A stretch of DNA of 64,000 bases from Platismatia glauca. Lineage: Eukaryota > Ascomycota > Lecanoromycetes > Lecanorales > Parmeliaceae. How positions within the stretch are numbered: the first letter of the stretch is position 1; each line of letters opens with the position of its first letter. The notes under the pieces were generated by a model. The model saw only the letters and a program-made list of their open reading frames with translations, was not told the DNA's origin and did not search any database. Below, in pieces: positions 31,987 to 44,500 of this stretch. A program made the translations under genes and the position numbers. The stretch spans positions 124,001 to 188,000 of the forward strand of contig OY745768.1 in NCBI GenBank assembly GCA_963556305.1, in the 5' to 3' direction.

Positions 31987-33503
31987 TCAAAGCTTTGCAC
32001 ATCCACTCCTTCCCCGACCCTGCACTGGGAAAATAGAGTCCCGCATCTCGCCTCCTCTCACCGCGAGAACGGAAAGAAGGGTATCGCTAAGCTACGCATC
32101 GAGATGGTCAGTCAACATCCCGCCTTACGGATATCGCGCAAGTATACCACCTACCCCATGGCTATCCTCACAGCAGCCTTGCAACCAAATCCCACAACCA
32201 TCCGCCACGGCGTCCTTGCGGAAGATAACCTTATAGTTCCTCTCCACGGCATACCGATCCCCCGGGAGCAGATGCCGCGTGGGCTCCAGCAGCGTCTCGT
32301 GTCCGTTCCGCTCGTACCCTGTTCCGAGAATAGCTACGTCGAAGCTCGGTCCCGATACACTGAATTCTCCGTTCGAAGTGTCCTTGAGCTGGAGCCGCAG
32401 CCGACGGTCAGGGCAGTCCTCGTACCCGACGACCTCCCGCCACGGCACGATCTGGTACTGCCATTTGCGCTGGTCCGGCTCGCGCAGGCGTTGCTGGTAC
32501 ATTTTCTCGTACATACGATCCAAGATCTCCGGTCGTACTACTCCGTAGTTTGTCGCTTTGTCGCTCCAGATGGTTTTCCGTCGGGATTCCGAGGGGAGAT
32601 CGTAGAACGCGTCAACGCGTTCGGGGTCGAAGACGACCTCGTTCACGCTAGAATTTCGAGGCGTAGTCAGCATTGCACGGATTGTAGGATTTTGTGAGAA
32701 ACGCACAAGGGACTGTCATCGCTGGGTTTGAGCGCAGACGCTCCCGTGTAAAGTGTTATGTAGGACTTTGGATACCGGTTCTGCAAATCGTTGAAGATCT
32801 CGGCCGCGCTTTGGCCGCCCCCAATTACAGCCACATTGTATGCCTTGCGTGTATCTACCAAGATCCTCGGGACGGCGGTTGAGTATAACGAAGAGTGGAC
32901 AATCCTGCAGTCAAGACCGCCGGTTGAAAGTGCCGGCGGTATCCTGGGCTTCCCGCCTATTGCAACGACCACACTCCTCGCGGTCACGGTGCTCGTTTCG
33001 TCCGTCTCGACGTTTCTCGCAAGCACCCGCCACGATTGGATTGGCCCCTCTCGCTCCTCGATCGGCGACACACAAACCGTCTCGTGGCCGTACCGTACAT
33101 CCCGTGCAAAATGCGAAGCGCACCAAGACATGTAGTCGTTGTACTCCTCGCGCAAGGGAAGGAAGGTCGCGAGGTTCGTGAAGGCGACGAGGCGGTTCTT
33201 CGCCTTGAGATAGTTGACAAACGTGAATTTCGACCGAGGATCTCGTAGCGTGGCCAGGTCCTTGAGGAAAGAAATCTGCATGCGCGCGTGCGGGAGGAGC
33301 ATGCCCGCGTGCCATGCGAAATGCGGCTGTCGTTCTATGTACAGGACTCGAGCTTCGATCTCCCGGTCGTGCAGAGCGATGGCGATGGCCAAAGACGCGG
33401 GTCCGAATCCAATACATACGAGATCATAGTCATATCGGAGACTTGAATCAGGTCGAGAGGTTTGGTCGGCGGATGCCGAGAGCATTGCGGTGTTCGATGT
33501 CAT
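31987..33503 (-). CDS. sidA: L-ornithine N5-monooxygenase (SidA type), first step of hydroxamate siderophore synthesis
   Basis: Three exons on the minus strand, 32707-33503, 32155-32647 and 31987-32091, join over 59- and 63-nt introns to 464 aa. The enzyme turns L-ornithine into N5-hydroxyornithine using FAD, NADPH and O2. The FAD site is DLVCIGFGPASLAIA near residue 28. The NADPH site is VAVIGGGQSAAEIF near residue 235. The joint at intron 1 gives SDDSPFVNEVVFDP, and that at intron 2 gives CCEDSHG-LSDTLLSVLAVR, both canonical. The start is the ATG at MTSNTAML; upstream in-frame codons look like 5' leader. The protein ends AKL, a possible peroxisomal targeting signal. It is divergent from the NRPS, so both may share the upstream region and iron control. 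Without the third exon the enzyme would look truncated. Confidence 0.95.
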
Positions 33504-34645
33504 GGAGCGATTTAGAGAAGTACCTACTGCACGCACTCGAATGCTTGATAAAAGCACGCTGTCCCTCGACGATTCCCGAGTCAAAAGATGGATGGATTCA
33601 AGGGCAATATTGTATCTTGACGAAGGGTTTCCGTTCTTACAAAGTGTTTCATGGTCTCTACTTTGAGTTACATAGGGGTACTTGCACAAATGCTGGCGGA
33701 GTTGTTTGATTTTTGTACTATTTGTATTTACACCATTCTTTTATGTACGTTTTTTGTTCTCAATACATTACAACGTGACAATTCTGGGACTCAGCTTTAT
33801 ATTCTCCGCGAATCAACTTCAGACTTCTTTGGAACGACAGGAAGATCGATTTTTTGAATTGCATAAGTGGGAGTGGGCCTCGGGGTAATAGTGGTTCGCC
33901 TCGGTTCGCTTAAATAAGGTACCTTAAAGTATTGTAGTGCGGAAACTTAGACTTTAGGTTCAGGCGGGGATTTAATGCGGGGGTCCCAATAATGCAATGC
34001 GACTGCAGGGGGTTGGAATAAGGTATTCTTCGGTGACAAACAGGGGTAGACCGGTCGTAATCTGATGCGCTGTTCAGCTGTCAACAATCTTTCCCAATTG
34101 ATTCCCCTTGCACATCTATACTGACTTTTTCATCATGCAGAGAGAGGCCCAAATGTTTCGCTTGCCCAGATTAACTCATACTTCTCGACCAACCACGCTC
34201 ATTCCTCATTCTACATTCGACGATAGCAGGGATACGCTCTACGGTCTTGGGTCTGCCGTGTGTCGAACAGACTCCATTTAGCGCTCTTCGCGTCACCAGA
34301 CGTTAAGTGACTACCAGATGCTTTACACAATGAGTCTGTCAATCATCTCAAAGCGATGGCCGGAACAATCCACTAACAGACAAACCCACATGCTCTGAAG
34401 CCCAACCTCTGTTCTGTACCTGAAACCAAGACAACATGCCATCTCTTTTCTTCCATCGTCACTCTGCGTTCTATTTTGGTGGTAGTGATGATGGTGATGA
34501 CAAGGGATCGGGATCCAGATTGGTTGACATGCTGTTGGCTGTTGGTCTGGCAGTGAGATACATTCCGCCAAGTGGCAGGTCCACGAAGACTCGCAAATCA
34601 CAATGGATCGCTACACGCGCGTCGTAAATACAAAACCTGGAAATC

Positions 34646-34654
34646 TTATCAGAT
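34646..34654 (-). promoter_or_regulatory. Extended GATA site ATCTGATAA (SREA/Sre1/Urbs1 type), copy 1
   Basis: The minus strand reads ATCTGATAA, an exact match to ATCWGATAA, the site reported for fungal iron-responsive GATA repressors. It lies between the divergent siderophore genes, about 1.14 kb from the sidA start codon and 0.93 kb from the NRPS start codon. Confidence 0.7.
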
Positions 34655-34710
34655 CATCAGATTATATGTGCGATGCTGCTTGTAGCCCAGGCAAAGGATC
34701 GGAGACTTTT

Positions 34711-34719
34711 TTATCAGAT
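34711..34719 (-). promoter_or_regulatory. Extended GATA site ATCTGATAA, copy 2
   Basis: Identical to copy 1, in the same orientation, 65 bp away. Paired sites fit the two-zinc-finger iron repressors, but binding is inferred. Confidence 0.7.
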
Positions 34720-35588
34720 CCGCTCTCTTAGCGCGCAGAAAGATCCAATAACGAGAGGTGCAATCATAAGCCAAGGCAGTCAATTGGTGTGGATCACTTT
34801 TGTTTCGACCCCCACTTTTCATCGTTGGCCGTGGACCCAAGACAGCCTTCTGTTCGGAGAAAACCTCTCGTAATCCACGGTGTTGGCACCATTCTACCTA
34901 CTGGTTGCCAGCCCTCAGCTCGATACGTGGCGCCTTAGAGGCGCATTGGAACGAAATGGCGTGCTCAAAACGAAAATCCTTCGAAAATCCCTGGGTCCAT
35001 TGCCCCTTCAACCATTGGATGCCGCAACGGGCCTTTCTTCGTCTGATCCGCCTGACGCCCACAAGATGTAGGATCAATACGCCACTCGGGGCGGGGAGAA
35101 CCCTTTCGGGCCGGGAAAATTCTAGGATACGGCAGCAGGATACCATGTATACAGCAAAAACCAGAAGTACGTTACTGCTGTACGTACAACTTTGAACTCG
35201 GCGCCCACCGTCAGTAGCTCGGCGCTACATTGATCCACAGATTTTTGATTTTCCTGCACCTCGTGGCATTCTAGTCGACTGGATACCAGGGATGTCACAG
35301 GCCTTGGCAGCTTGGCAGTCTAGGTACCTTAGTGTGGCCAGAGAAAGGTTTACATCACTACCTTACCTTACTGGTGCAGTGAAGGACTGAGAAACCAAAT
35401 TCTCTCATTTTCTCATTTTCTCACCGATAAGCGAAGTAGGTGCCAGGATGCCCAATGTCTTGCAAGCATCCGGCAATCTGGCTGCTGCAATACTCAAAAG
35501 CCTCACTCACACCATGTTCTTTTTCTCCAAGTAGAAAAAAGAGACCCATCTAGCAGAGCTTGGAAATTTTCGTGCAAGTTATACCAGG

Positions 35589-38500
35589 ATGCCTGCTCGT
35601 GACTCAATGTTTGGATCACCACATGCACCTGACGCCGTTCTTCTGCAGAATGGGCTCAACAAGCCGGATAAGTCTTCTCCTACCCAGTCTCCCGATGCAA
35701 AATTCGACTTCGACTCGAGGTCACCCGGGACCCCTCCTCTTACGTCTTTCCCTTCTTTGACCGGGTTAAAACCGCGGACTAAGACTGGAGAACCGAAGTC
35801 GGTCACGATCCGCTCGAGAGTGACCCTTTCCGATCTACGCAATGCTACGGCGTCGCTTGAGGCGTCGCCCATTGCAGCTCTGCAAGCTGCTTGGGCTGTG
35901 ATCCTTTCTAGTTACACTGCTGCTGAGGACGATGTTGTCTTCACCACCCTCATTAACTCTCAAGGAAGTCGTGGATCTGATGATTTAAGCGAGGACGTGT
36001 TTCACACGACTCCAACGCGAGTCTGTCTTAATGGCCCTCAGGAATGGAGCCAAGCACGTAATGGAAGCATTCTTAAACACCTGACAGAATCCAACACGTG
36101 GGCTCTGAGTCGATCTAAACAGCTAGTGAGTTCAGCCACATACCGTGAGGAACGGAGCAACCGTGGAACAATTATAGCCTTGAAAAGCAAGGACTGTGCT
36201 CAAAGTGACTATGGTTTCCTGAGTGGAAGCAGTGGGCTCTTCGAGGGTGAAGATTTCGCGGCCAGTCTTGTAGTTTGGCCAAACGGAACCGGTCTCCTGG
36301 AGTTGAAAATACTCTACATCGATCAGGTTCTGAATGAGGCCAGCGCGCTTGTGTTGTTAAAGCAAATCGAGGATGTCTTAGCATTCATACTCGCAAATCC
36401 TACAGAACCGACCGCAAGTAGTGTGGCTGCTATCCGCAGTTCCCTATTATCCACATCGAATGAAACCTTGAAGCAGTCCACAGAGTTGAACCCCCCGGCA
36501 CCACACTTGCACGCCCAATTCGAGAAATTTGCTGCCCACAGCCCGCACCGTGTGGCATTGGATTTCAGAAAGGACATAGATTCAGAGAATTCTAGCAATA
36601 ACATCAAATGGACCTATGAGCAACTCAATGAGAGAGCCGAAATATTTGCAATGCATCTTATTCACCGCTTTGGCCAACTATCTGGCGAGGTTATACCAAT
36701 ATGCATGGAAAGGCGCCCAGAGCTTTATGTTGCCATTCTTAGTATCTTGAAGACTGGCGGGGCTTGGTGTCCCATCGATGTCTCTTTCCCAGCTCGTCGC
36801 CGCCATGATCTTGTTGCACGGACTGGTGCTCGAATACTAGTCGTTGCTGAGCAAAAACCTGGAGACAGTAACGAAGGGATACCTCAGGGTGTCGTCGTTG
36901 TTGATATTACCCGTCTAGAAGACCCTGTCGCTGATTTCGTTGGAACCCGTAGTGCCAACATGGGAAGCCTTGCCTATCTCATCTGGACAAGTGGAACGAC
37001 TGGCGATCCTAAGGGCGTTCCAATTCATCACGAAGCTGCAGTAACCAGTATGAGAGCTCTCCAGAGGTCTATACCGGTCAATGTTACGGGAGGCATTGTG
37101 CGTTGCATACAATTCTCCCAATTCACGTTTGATGTCTTTGTCCAGGACTTGTTCTATACCTGGGGCATAGGAGGAACGGTTATCTCTTCTACGCGAGAGA
37201 TCATGCTTGGCTCGTTCGCCAAGCTGGCAACCAAAACGAACGCAACCCATGCGCATTTGACCCCAGCTTTCGCGGCGAGCGTCCCGAGAGAGCGATGTCC
37301 GAGCCTGGAAGTCATTACGATGATTGGAGAGAAGTTGCCACAAGCTGTAGCAGACGATTGGAGCCAGAATATACAAGCTTTCAATACTTATGGTCCTGCC
37401 GAGACTACCGTGGTCTCAACTTTGAGGCGATTTGGCGCTGCAGGAGACGAATTTCTGAGCGAAAACATTGGCTTTCCTCTGGAGTCAGTGTCTGCTTTTG
37501 TTATGCGCGATGATCGCTCTGTCATGAGGAATGGCATTGGCGAGTTGGCTCTCGGGGGTCCGCAGCTTTCGAAGGGATACTGGAAGGATCCAGAAAGATC
37601 CTCTGGAAGATTCATTTGGAATGAACAGTATTCTAGACACCTATACATGACAGGGGATTTGGTTCGCCAATTGCATGATGGCTCTTTGCAATTCATCGGC
37701 CGTACAGATGACCTGATCAAAATCCAAGGTATCCGCGTTGAGCTTAGCGAGATTGGCTTCGCTCTTCGTTCCTGCCATCCAGGTATCGAGCAAGTTCAAA
37801 TAGAATATCTAGATCGGCCAGATCGGCCTTCAAAGGTGATTGTGGCTTTTCTGGCTGCACCGAAGTTGGACAATACCCATGGCTATAGTAGCCAACTCAT
37901 TGCAAGCGAAGAATCCAGTCCGATTGCTAGGAGCGCTCTGCTTGAAGCGCAGAAAACTTTGCCAGATTATATGACTCCGAGGGTGTTTCTCGTTGTTAAC
38001 TGTATCCCACGGACATCTTCGGCTAAAATCGATAAAGCTGCTCTTAAAGCAATTTACAATTCAGTCGATCTAGGCAGGTGGGAAAGGACGCTTGCTTCAA
38101 TTGACAACAATACCAGAGAGGTAGCGACCTGGAGTGCGCGTGAATCATATCTCATCGCTGTTGTCGCCGAAATTTCTGGGACATCTCGAGATTCAATGAC
38201 TCGAGCCACTGACTTGCGTTCAATTGGAATAGATTCAATCGCCGCAACGAGATTAGCTCCATTGCTTAATGCTAAGGGGTTTCCTATCTCCATCGCCGAT
38301 GTCCTCCAGTGCCAAAACCTAAACAGTCTTTCGAAAGCGACTGATCTGTACCGCACCAAGCATCGGACAGAAAGGTATGATCTTCAGGCTTTCCACAACG
38401 AATGGTACAACAGAGTTAGAGATGCAATTAAGAGGAGTGATGTGTTTGTAGCTCCGGCTTTGCCGCTACAAGAATCTCTCCTCAGCGAAAGTATGCAGAA

Positions 38501-41500
38501 CGCCAGCGCTTACTGGAGTAACGTTTGTCTCTCTCTCGATACCGAGGTTAGTATCAGCCGCTTACACGGCGCATGGCTACAAGTCGTGAGCGATACAGAC
38601 GCCTTGCGTACGGGCTTCATCCCTTCAGCGGCAGTTTTAGATGACGGTGACGGTGCATTCATTTCAAGATCAACATTCATGCAGCTGATTTACGAAGAGG
38701 CTACCATTGATTGGACATGCGAAAACTCGCTAGGGAGCGGTATGAAAGATCTTGCCACACAACGAGCACATGCGGTGGCCGAAAGCCATCAAAAAAGTCA
38801 CTTTACGGAGCCGCCTCTAGCCATTACGGTCTTCGACCAGCCAAACCATCGCGTGATGATGATCTCTATCCATCACTCCATTCATGATGAGGTGTCGCTA
38901 GACCTCATCCTAGAAGACGTTGGCAAGAGCTATCAGAAATTGGGTGAGGGCTTAGAGCAACGGCACCAATTGCGCGAGGCTCTTCAAGTGATGCTTCCGA
39001 CGAAAGTTCAAATGGATCAGGATGAAGCATTCTGGTCAGACGCATTAAAAGATTTCGTCACCACCGATGACGCAAATACATGGCCCGATTTGACTGGCAA
39101 GAACGGGCGAGGCGAAGATGCGGCTGCAGAATTAATAACTCACACTTGGGCACTTAGAACAAGTTACAAAGATCTCCAACGGGCAACACTCAGCCTCGGT
39201 GCATCATCGGTAGCTTCCATTGTACGAGTAGCTTGGGGAATTCTGCTACTGGAATATTTGGAGACTGAGAGCGTAGTATTTGCAGAGACTTGGTCAAACC
39301 GCATTGATCATTTTACATTGGCGGATGTTATCGGACCATTATTGACTGTCTTACCTGTCCCTTTTCGTGCGCTGGGATCCGCTCGCGAAGCCTTGACCGC
39401 GCAATCAAGTTTCCAGAGAGAGTCTAGAGCCCATCGCTCAATTCATCCACGAGTAGTAAGAAAGCTTCTAGGTCGCTCGGAGGACCAAGTCCTGTACCCG
39501 GCAGTGTTCAACTTCCTTCCGGACTCGAAAGAAGGCAGCCTGGACAATGACTCTTCCATGTGGAAAAAGAATGAAACTATTGTAGGGCTTACTGTAGAAC
39601 ATCCTTTGGCCCTTAATGTCGTTCAAATAGCAAACGATATTTTGAAGATGGAGATTTCGGCAAGCCAAAACGTTATGAGCAGCGCCCACCTCGCCATATT
39701 TGCTTTGCAAGTGGACGCATTTGTCGAGACGATGCTAAGGTCCCCTGACCTACCACTCACGCAACTTACATCATACTTTCCAGAACGTTTGCTCTCCGTG
39801 ACTTCGGTCGCTTTTAGCGAAGAGGTCAGACTTGCTTGGAACCAAAACCCCACGGATTGGGTGGATCACTACGCTGCAGTACACCCACACTGGCCCGCAG
39901 CCCAGGTGGTCACCTCCCTACGCAACGAGAAGTGCGAATCTGACAGCTGGAGCTTTGCAGAATTGCGCTCCGCATACAAGCGAGTTGCAGCTTTCATCAG
40001 CCACAGAGGGTTAAGTAAGCAGATGATAGCAGTGTGCCTGGATCGCCGCATTGAGGCCTACGCGGTGATCCTCGGGATTTTGGCGTCTGGCAATGTCTAC
40101 TTGCCTATCGACGAAGATTTGCCTGCCGAGCGCAAATTATTTCTACTGCAGGACAGTGCAGCCGCCATGCTCTTCACCATCAGGTCCCTTGCGCTTACAT
40201 TTACCAGCGTTCCACCTGAAAGCCGAGTTGTCTACGTAGACGACGGTACATACATAGAGAAAATGATCAATGGTCATGCAATTGCAACGTCCTCGCCCCC
40301 ACAAGCTAGCGACAATGCATATTTGCTTTACACCTCTGGATCTACTGGAGTACCGAAGGGCGTGCTCGTCGGTCGAGGCAACCTTTGCTCGTTTATCGAA
40401 GGACTTTCCGAGTTCATCAGTCCACTTGTTCCTGGAATGAAAGAGCTTCAGGGTAAAGGTAAATATCTTGGACTTGCCAGCAGAGCTTTTGACGTTCATA
40501 TTGCGGAAATGTTTCTTGCCTGGCGACAGGGATTGGCTGCAGTGACGGCTCCAAGGACGATGCTGCTCGATGACCTGGAACTAGCGCTTCGGACGCTGAA
40601 GATCACGCACGCTAGTTTTGTGCCGTCTTTGATCGATCAAGCTGGCTTGGATTCCGCGAACCTTCCTGACCTTCACTATCTGGGCGTTGGAGGCGAAAAG
40701 ATGTCGAAACATGTTATTGATACGTGGGCCTCCAATGAGAACGCTACTTTGGTAAATGCGTATGGTCCAACTGAAATGTCGATAGGATGTACCGCTGCAG
40801 TAGTCACACGAGACTCGAATCTGAGGAACGTTGGTCGACCCTACGGGAACTCCGTTGCTCATGTTCTAGTACCTGGATCCAACAATTATACCCTACGTGG
40901 CGTTGCCGGAGAGCTTTGCTTTACTGGAGACTTGGTCGCCAATGGCTATCACAACCGCCCGGATGCGAAAGGATTCGTGGATGATTTCAGTGGTGAAAAA
41001 ATGTACCGCACAGGTGACATTGTGCGATTGATGGCAGACGACACATTGGAATATCTGCGGCGAGAGGATGATCAAACCAAAGTCAGAGGTCAACGACTCG
41101 AGTTAGGGGAGATTACAGAGGCCATTCGATCGACAGCCGTAACCATGCTGGGCTTAAGTAAAATCGATGTGGCGACCATGGTCGCTCAGCATCCCAAGCT
41201 TTCAAGACCACAACTTGTTAGCTTCGTCGTTCCCATTCCATATCTAAAAACTGCGACAGAATCTCCAGAGACTGTTAGCTCCGCCTCTGACTATACTATC
41301 TCTAGCAAGATTCAAGTCGGTTGCCGAAAAGTCCTTCCTGCTTACATGGTCCCCGATGTGGTCATTCCCCTTTCAAAATTGCCGCTGGCTCCGTCATCTG
41401 GAAAAGCAGATTTCAAGATCCTCAAAGTTCTGTTCGCAGACATACCAATAGCGGACTTGATACATCACACGTCCTCCGGCCAGCCTGATCATGCGGAGTC

Positions 41501-44500
41501 GAGCCGCCGAGAATTGACTGAAGCTGAGACAAACGTGCGAGGCATAGTCATGAGTATCCTAGCCGTTGGTGCGGCCGAGGTTTCAACCAATACCAACATC
41601 TTCCGGCTTGGACTTGATAGTCTAAGCGCCATCAGTCTGGCTATCAAGATGCAGAAGCTAGGATATGACTGCACAGTTTCTAGTGTTCTGAGAAACCCCC
41701 TTATCAAACAGCTAGCCCTTTTGCCACGAAAAGAACAGAACAAAGATGCACCGAAGGACATGCTTACACTGACACGGTCGAGACTAGCAGATCTTGAATC
41801 TAGATTCCGTGCCTCTCACTCCCATGGCGTAGACGATTATTCCATTCAGGCGGTAAAGCCTTGCTTGCCTCTGCAAGAAACCCTTGTAGCGACTTCTCTC
41901 GACAATAAGAGGCGTGCACTCTATGTCAATCACGTGGTATTGAGGCTATCTACTGGGGTTGACCACGCTCATCTCTACAGAGCGTGGGCCCAGGTAGTAG
42001 CTGATCACGAGATCCTCAGGACTTGCTTCCAGGAGTTCGAAAATGGAATTGTCCAGGTCGTTCTTGATTATGACGAGAGCGGATCAGTACTTTGGGAAGA
42101 GACTGCTACCTCAGATGTTGAATCGGCTTCTCGACTTCAGCAAAGTAAATCTGCAACGGAAATTATCTCTGACATTGCAAGAAAAGCCCCAATGAGGCTG
42201 ACCCTACTTCGATCACTTTCGGACGACATGAGCTCGACTTTGTTGCTTTCGATACATCATGCACTTTATGATGGGATATCCATCGCAATGGTACTCCAAG
42301 AACTCAATATGCGATATCACTCTGTGATTCCTCCGGCTCATACCTCTTTTGATTCGATGCTTGAACACGTATGTTCTCAAGATCAGGAGGCGTCCAAAGT
42401 CTTCTGGAAAGACTATCTAGCACACTATAGACCAACTTCGATTATAGATCGATCTGACATTGCGAATGAAAACCTTGACAACGATTTCTATTCCTCCGTG
42501 GACAGGACCTTTGCCAGTCCAATCGCTGATTTAGAGGACTTCTCTTCGTCCATAAGTGGGACACTGACATCAAGTATCCAGGCAGTCTTTGGCATCATCA
42601 TGGCTCAAACGCTGAAGACCCACGATGTTGTATTTGGCGCCGTACTTTCCGGACGCACCGTACCGATAGAGAACCCTCATACTATCGTTGCACCTTGCAT
42701 AAATACCATTCCTCAACGCGTCAATCTCCGTACCAAGTCTTCCGACATCGTGGACATCGTGAAACATGCGCAACAAGGTTTTGTGGCATCTCTCGAATTT
42801 CAACACACAGCTCTAAGACACATACATCGCTGGCTCGGGGCGGAGAAACCTTTGTTCGACTGTCTTATCACTCATGTACAGAAAATGGACTCCAAGCCTA
42901 GCCCTCATTCACGCCTTTGGACTGAGCTCGAGGGCTCTATGCCCAACGACTTTCCGCTTTCTATTGAATTTGAGACTGACCATGAAGCCGGCCGACTTCA
43001 TGCTCATTGTGATTTCTCTCCTGCATTTGGAGACTTGAATAAAGCAGCGTCTTTCCTCGAGAGCATCGATCTTCTTCTAGGAGCTTTAGTTCGACGAGAA
43101 AATGTCACCACTGAAGATCTAGACATCTCAGATAGCGATGTTGTAGATCCTTTATCGAAGCCGCAGGCTTGGGACGAGTCGCGTTGGAGTCCGAGAGAGC
43201 TGAAGATGCGAGAGCTGGCGGCCGAGATCTGCGGTATCGGTGCGAAAGACATCTCAAAAGGAGCATCGTTCTTCAGTCTAGGGATCGATTCAATTACCGC
43301 AATTCGGTTCGCACAACGCCTGAGACAGTCAGGAGTGGAGTGCTCTTCAGCAGACGTGATGCGCCATTCATGTATAGCGGCGCTAGCCCAGAAAATGGAT
43401 TCTCTTCCGCCTCACATCGATAGCACGGAAAAACTCGCAGAGCGACCACAGGATGACAGCTTAGTGCACATAATCCCTAATATTCCGATCTTGAGCCCGG
43501 GAGATGCTGTAAAAGACGTCTATGCTTGTACCCCACTGCAGTCATCCATGCTTACCCAAACCCTTGGATCGGATGGGAGGCTTTATTTTCACCACCATGC
43601 TGTCCGATTGGCCCAGGAAATAGATATGCTCAGACTGCAACAAGCATGGGATTGTCTCACGGTGAAGACAGAGATTCTTCGAACGACCTTCCACTTCTCC
43701 AGCTCGGTCAACTCGTGGCTAGCAGCAGTGCACCAGGAGAGTCCAAATGCTTGGGCAGAACGCAATGTAGAAGCTTCAATCTCTGATTCGCTGACCAAAA
43801 TCTCGGAACATTCTGTGTTTCGTGAGGAACAGGACTTTGAGAAGCCCCCTTGGAGGACAACTATTTTGAAGACGGCAACAGAGACTGTGTTCGTGATCTC
43901 GATGCATCACAGTCTCTACGACGGCGAGTCAATTTATCTCCTCTTCCAGGATTTGACAAGACTGTATGACGGCATCAATTTGCAGCCAAGAGCACCTTTT
44001 AGCGATGCAGCGAGAGCTATCTCGAAGAATAAATCGTACGCCGAAGAATACTGGTTGCACAAACTCGACAATTTTAAGAACAGTGCAGTCTCCTCATCGC
44101 AGAAAGCCATAGAAACGAACATGATAGGAATCGAAACGACTTTCCATATGAAAATCGAAAGTGTCCTCCAAGGCTGTAAAGATCTAGGCGTGACCACCCA
44201 GACCGTCGCACTGTTGGCCTACGGAAAGAGTCTCGCCTGCGTATCAGGGCGTCGAGATGTCGTCTTTGGTCACGTGGTCGGCGGTCGATCGCTGGCGATG
44301 CCAGGCGCAGACGAAGTCATCGGGCCATTGCTCAACACGGTCCCATCCCGCATTGTCTTTGACAAGACCTATTCTACGAATGAGAATGCGGCCATCGAGA
44401 TTCAGAACTCCGCGGGTGATTCACAATCTCACCAACATGCGTCGTTGGGTAGAATCCAGCAGGCATGGCGGCAGAAAGTTGGGGATGCCAACGCACAGCT

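Larger units (their letters stand above)
33504..35588. other. Divergent upstream region of sidA and the NRPS
   Basis: A 2.1-kb stretch without a convincing gene. It contains two ATCTGATAA sites (listed separately) and simpler GATA matches at 33546-33551 (TGATAA, close to sidA) and 35425-35430 (CGATAA, close to the NRPS). CCAAT boxes occur near 33986 and 34745. It is the natural place for iron-dependent control of both genes. Confidence 0.6.

Noticed and set aside
32106..32160. sidA ending early after CCEDSHG with a stop, as if truncated
   Set aside because: A 63-nt intron with GTAGGT, a CTGAC branch site and GCGTAG acceptor leads to LSDTLLSVLAVR, the normal end. The gene is intact.
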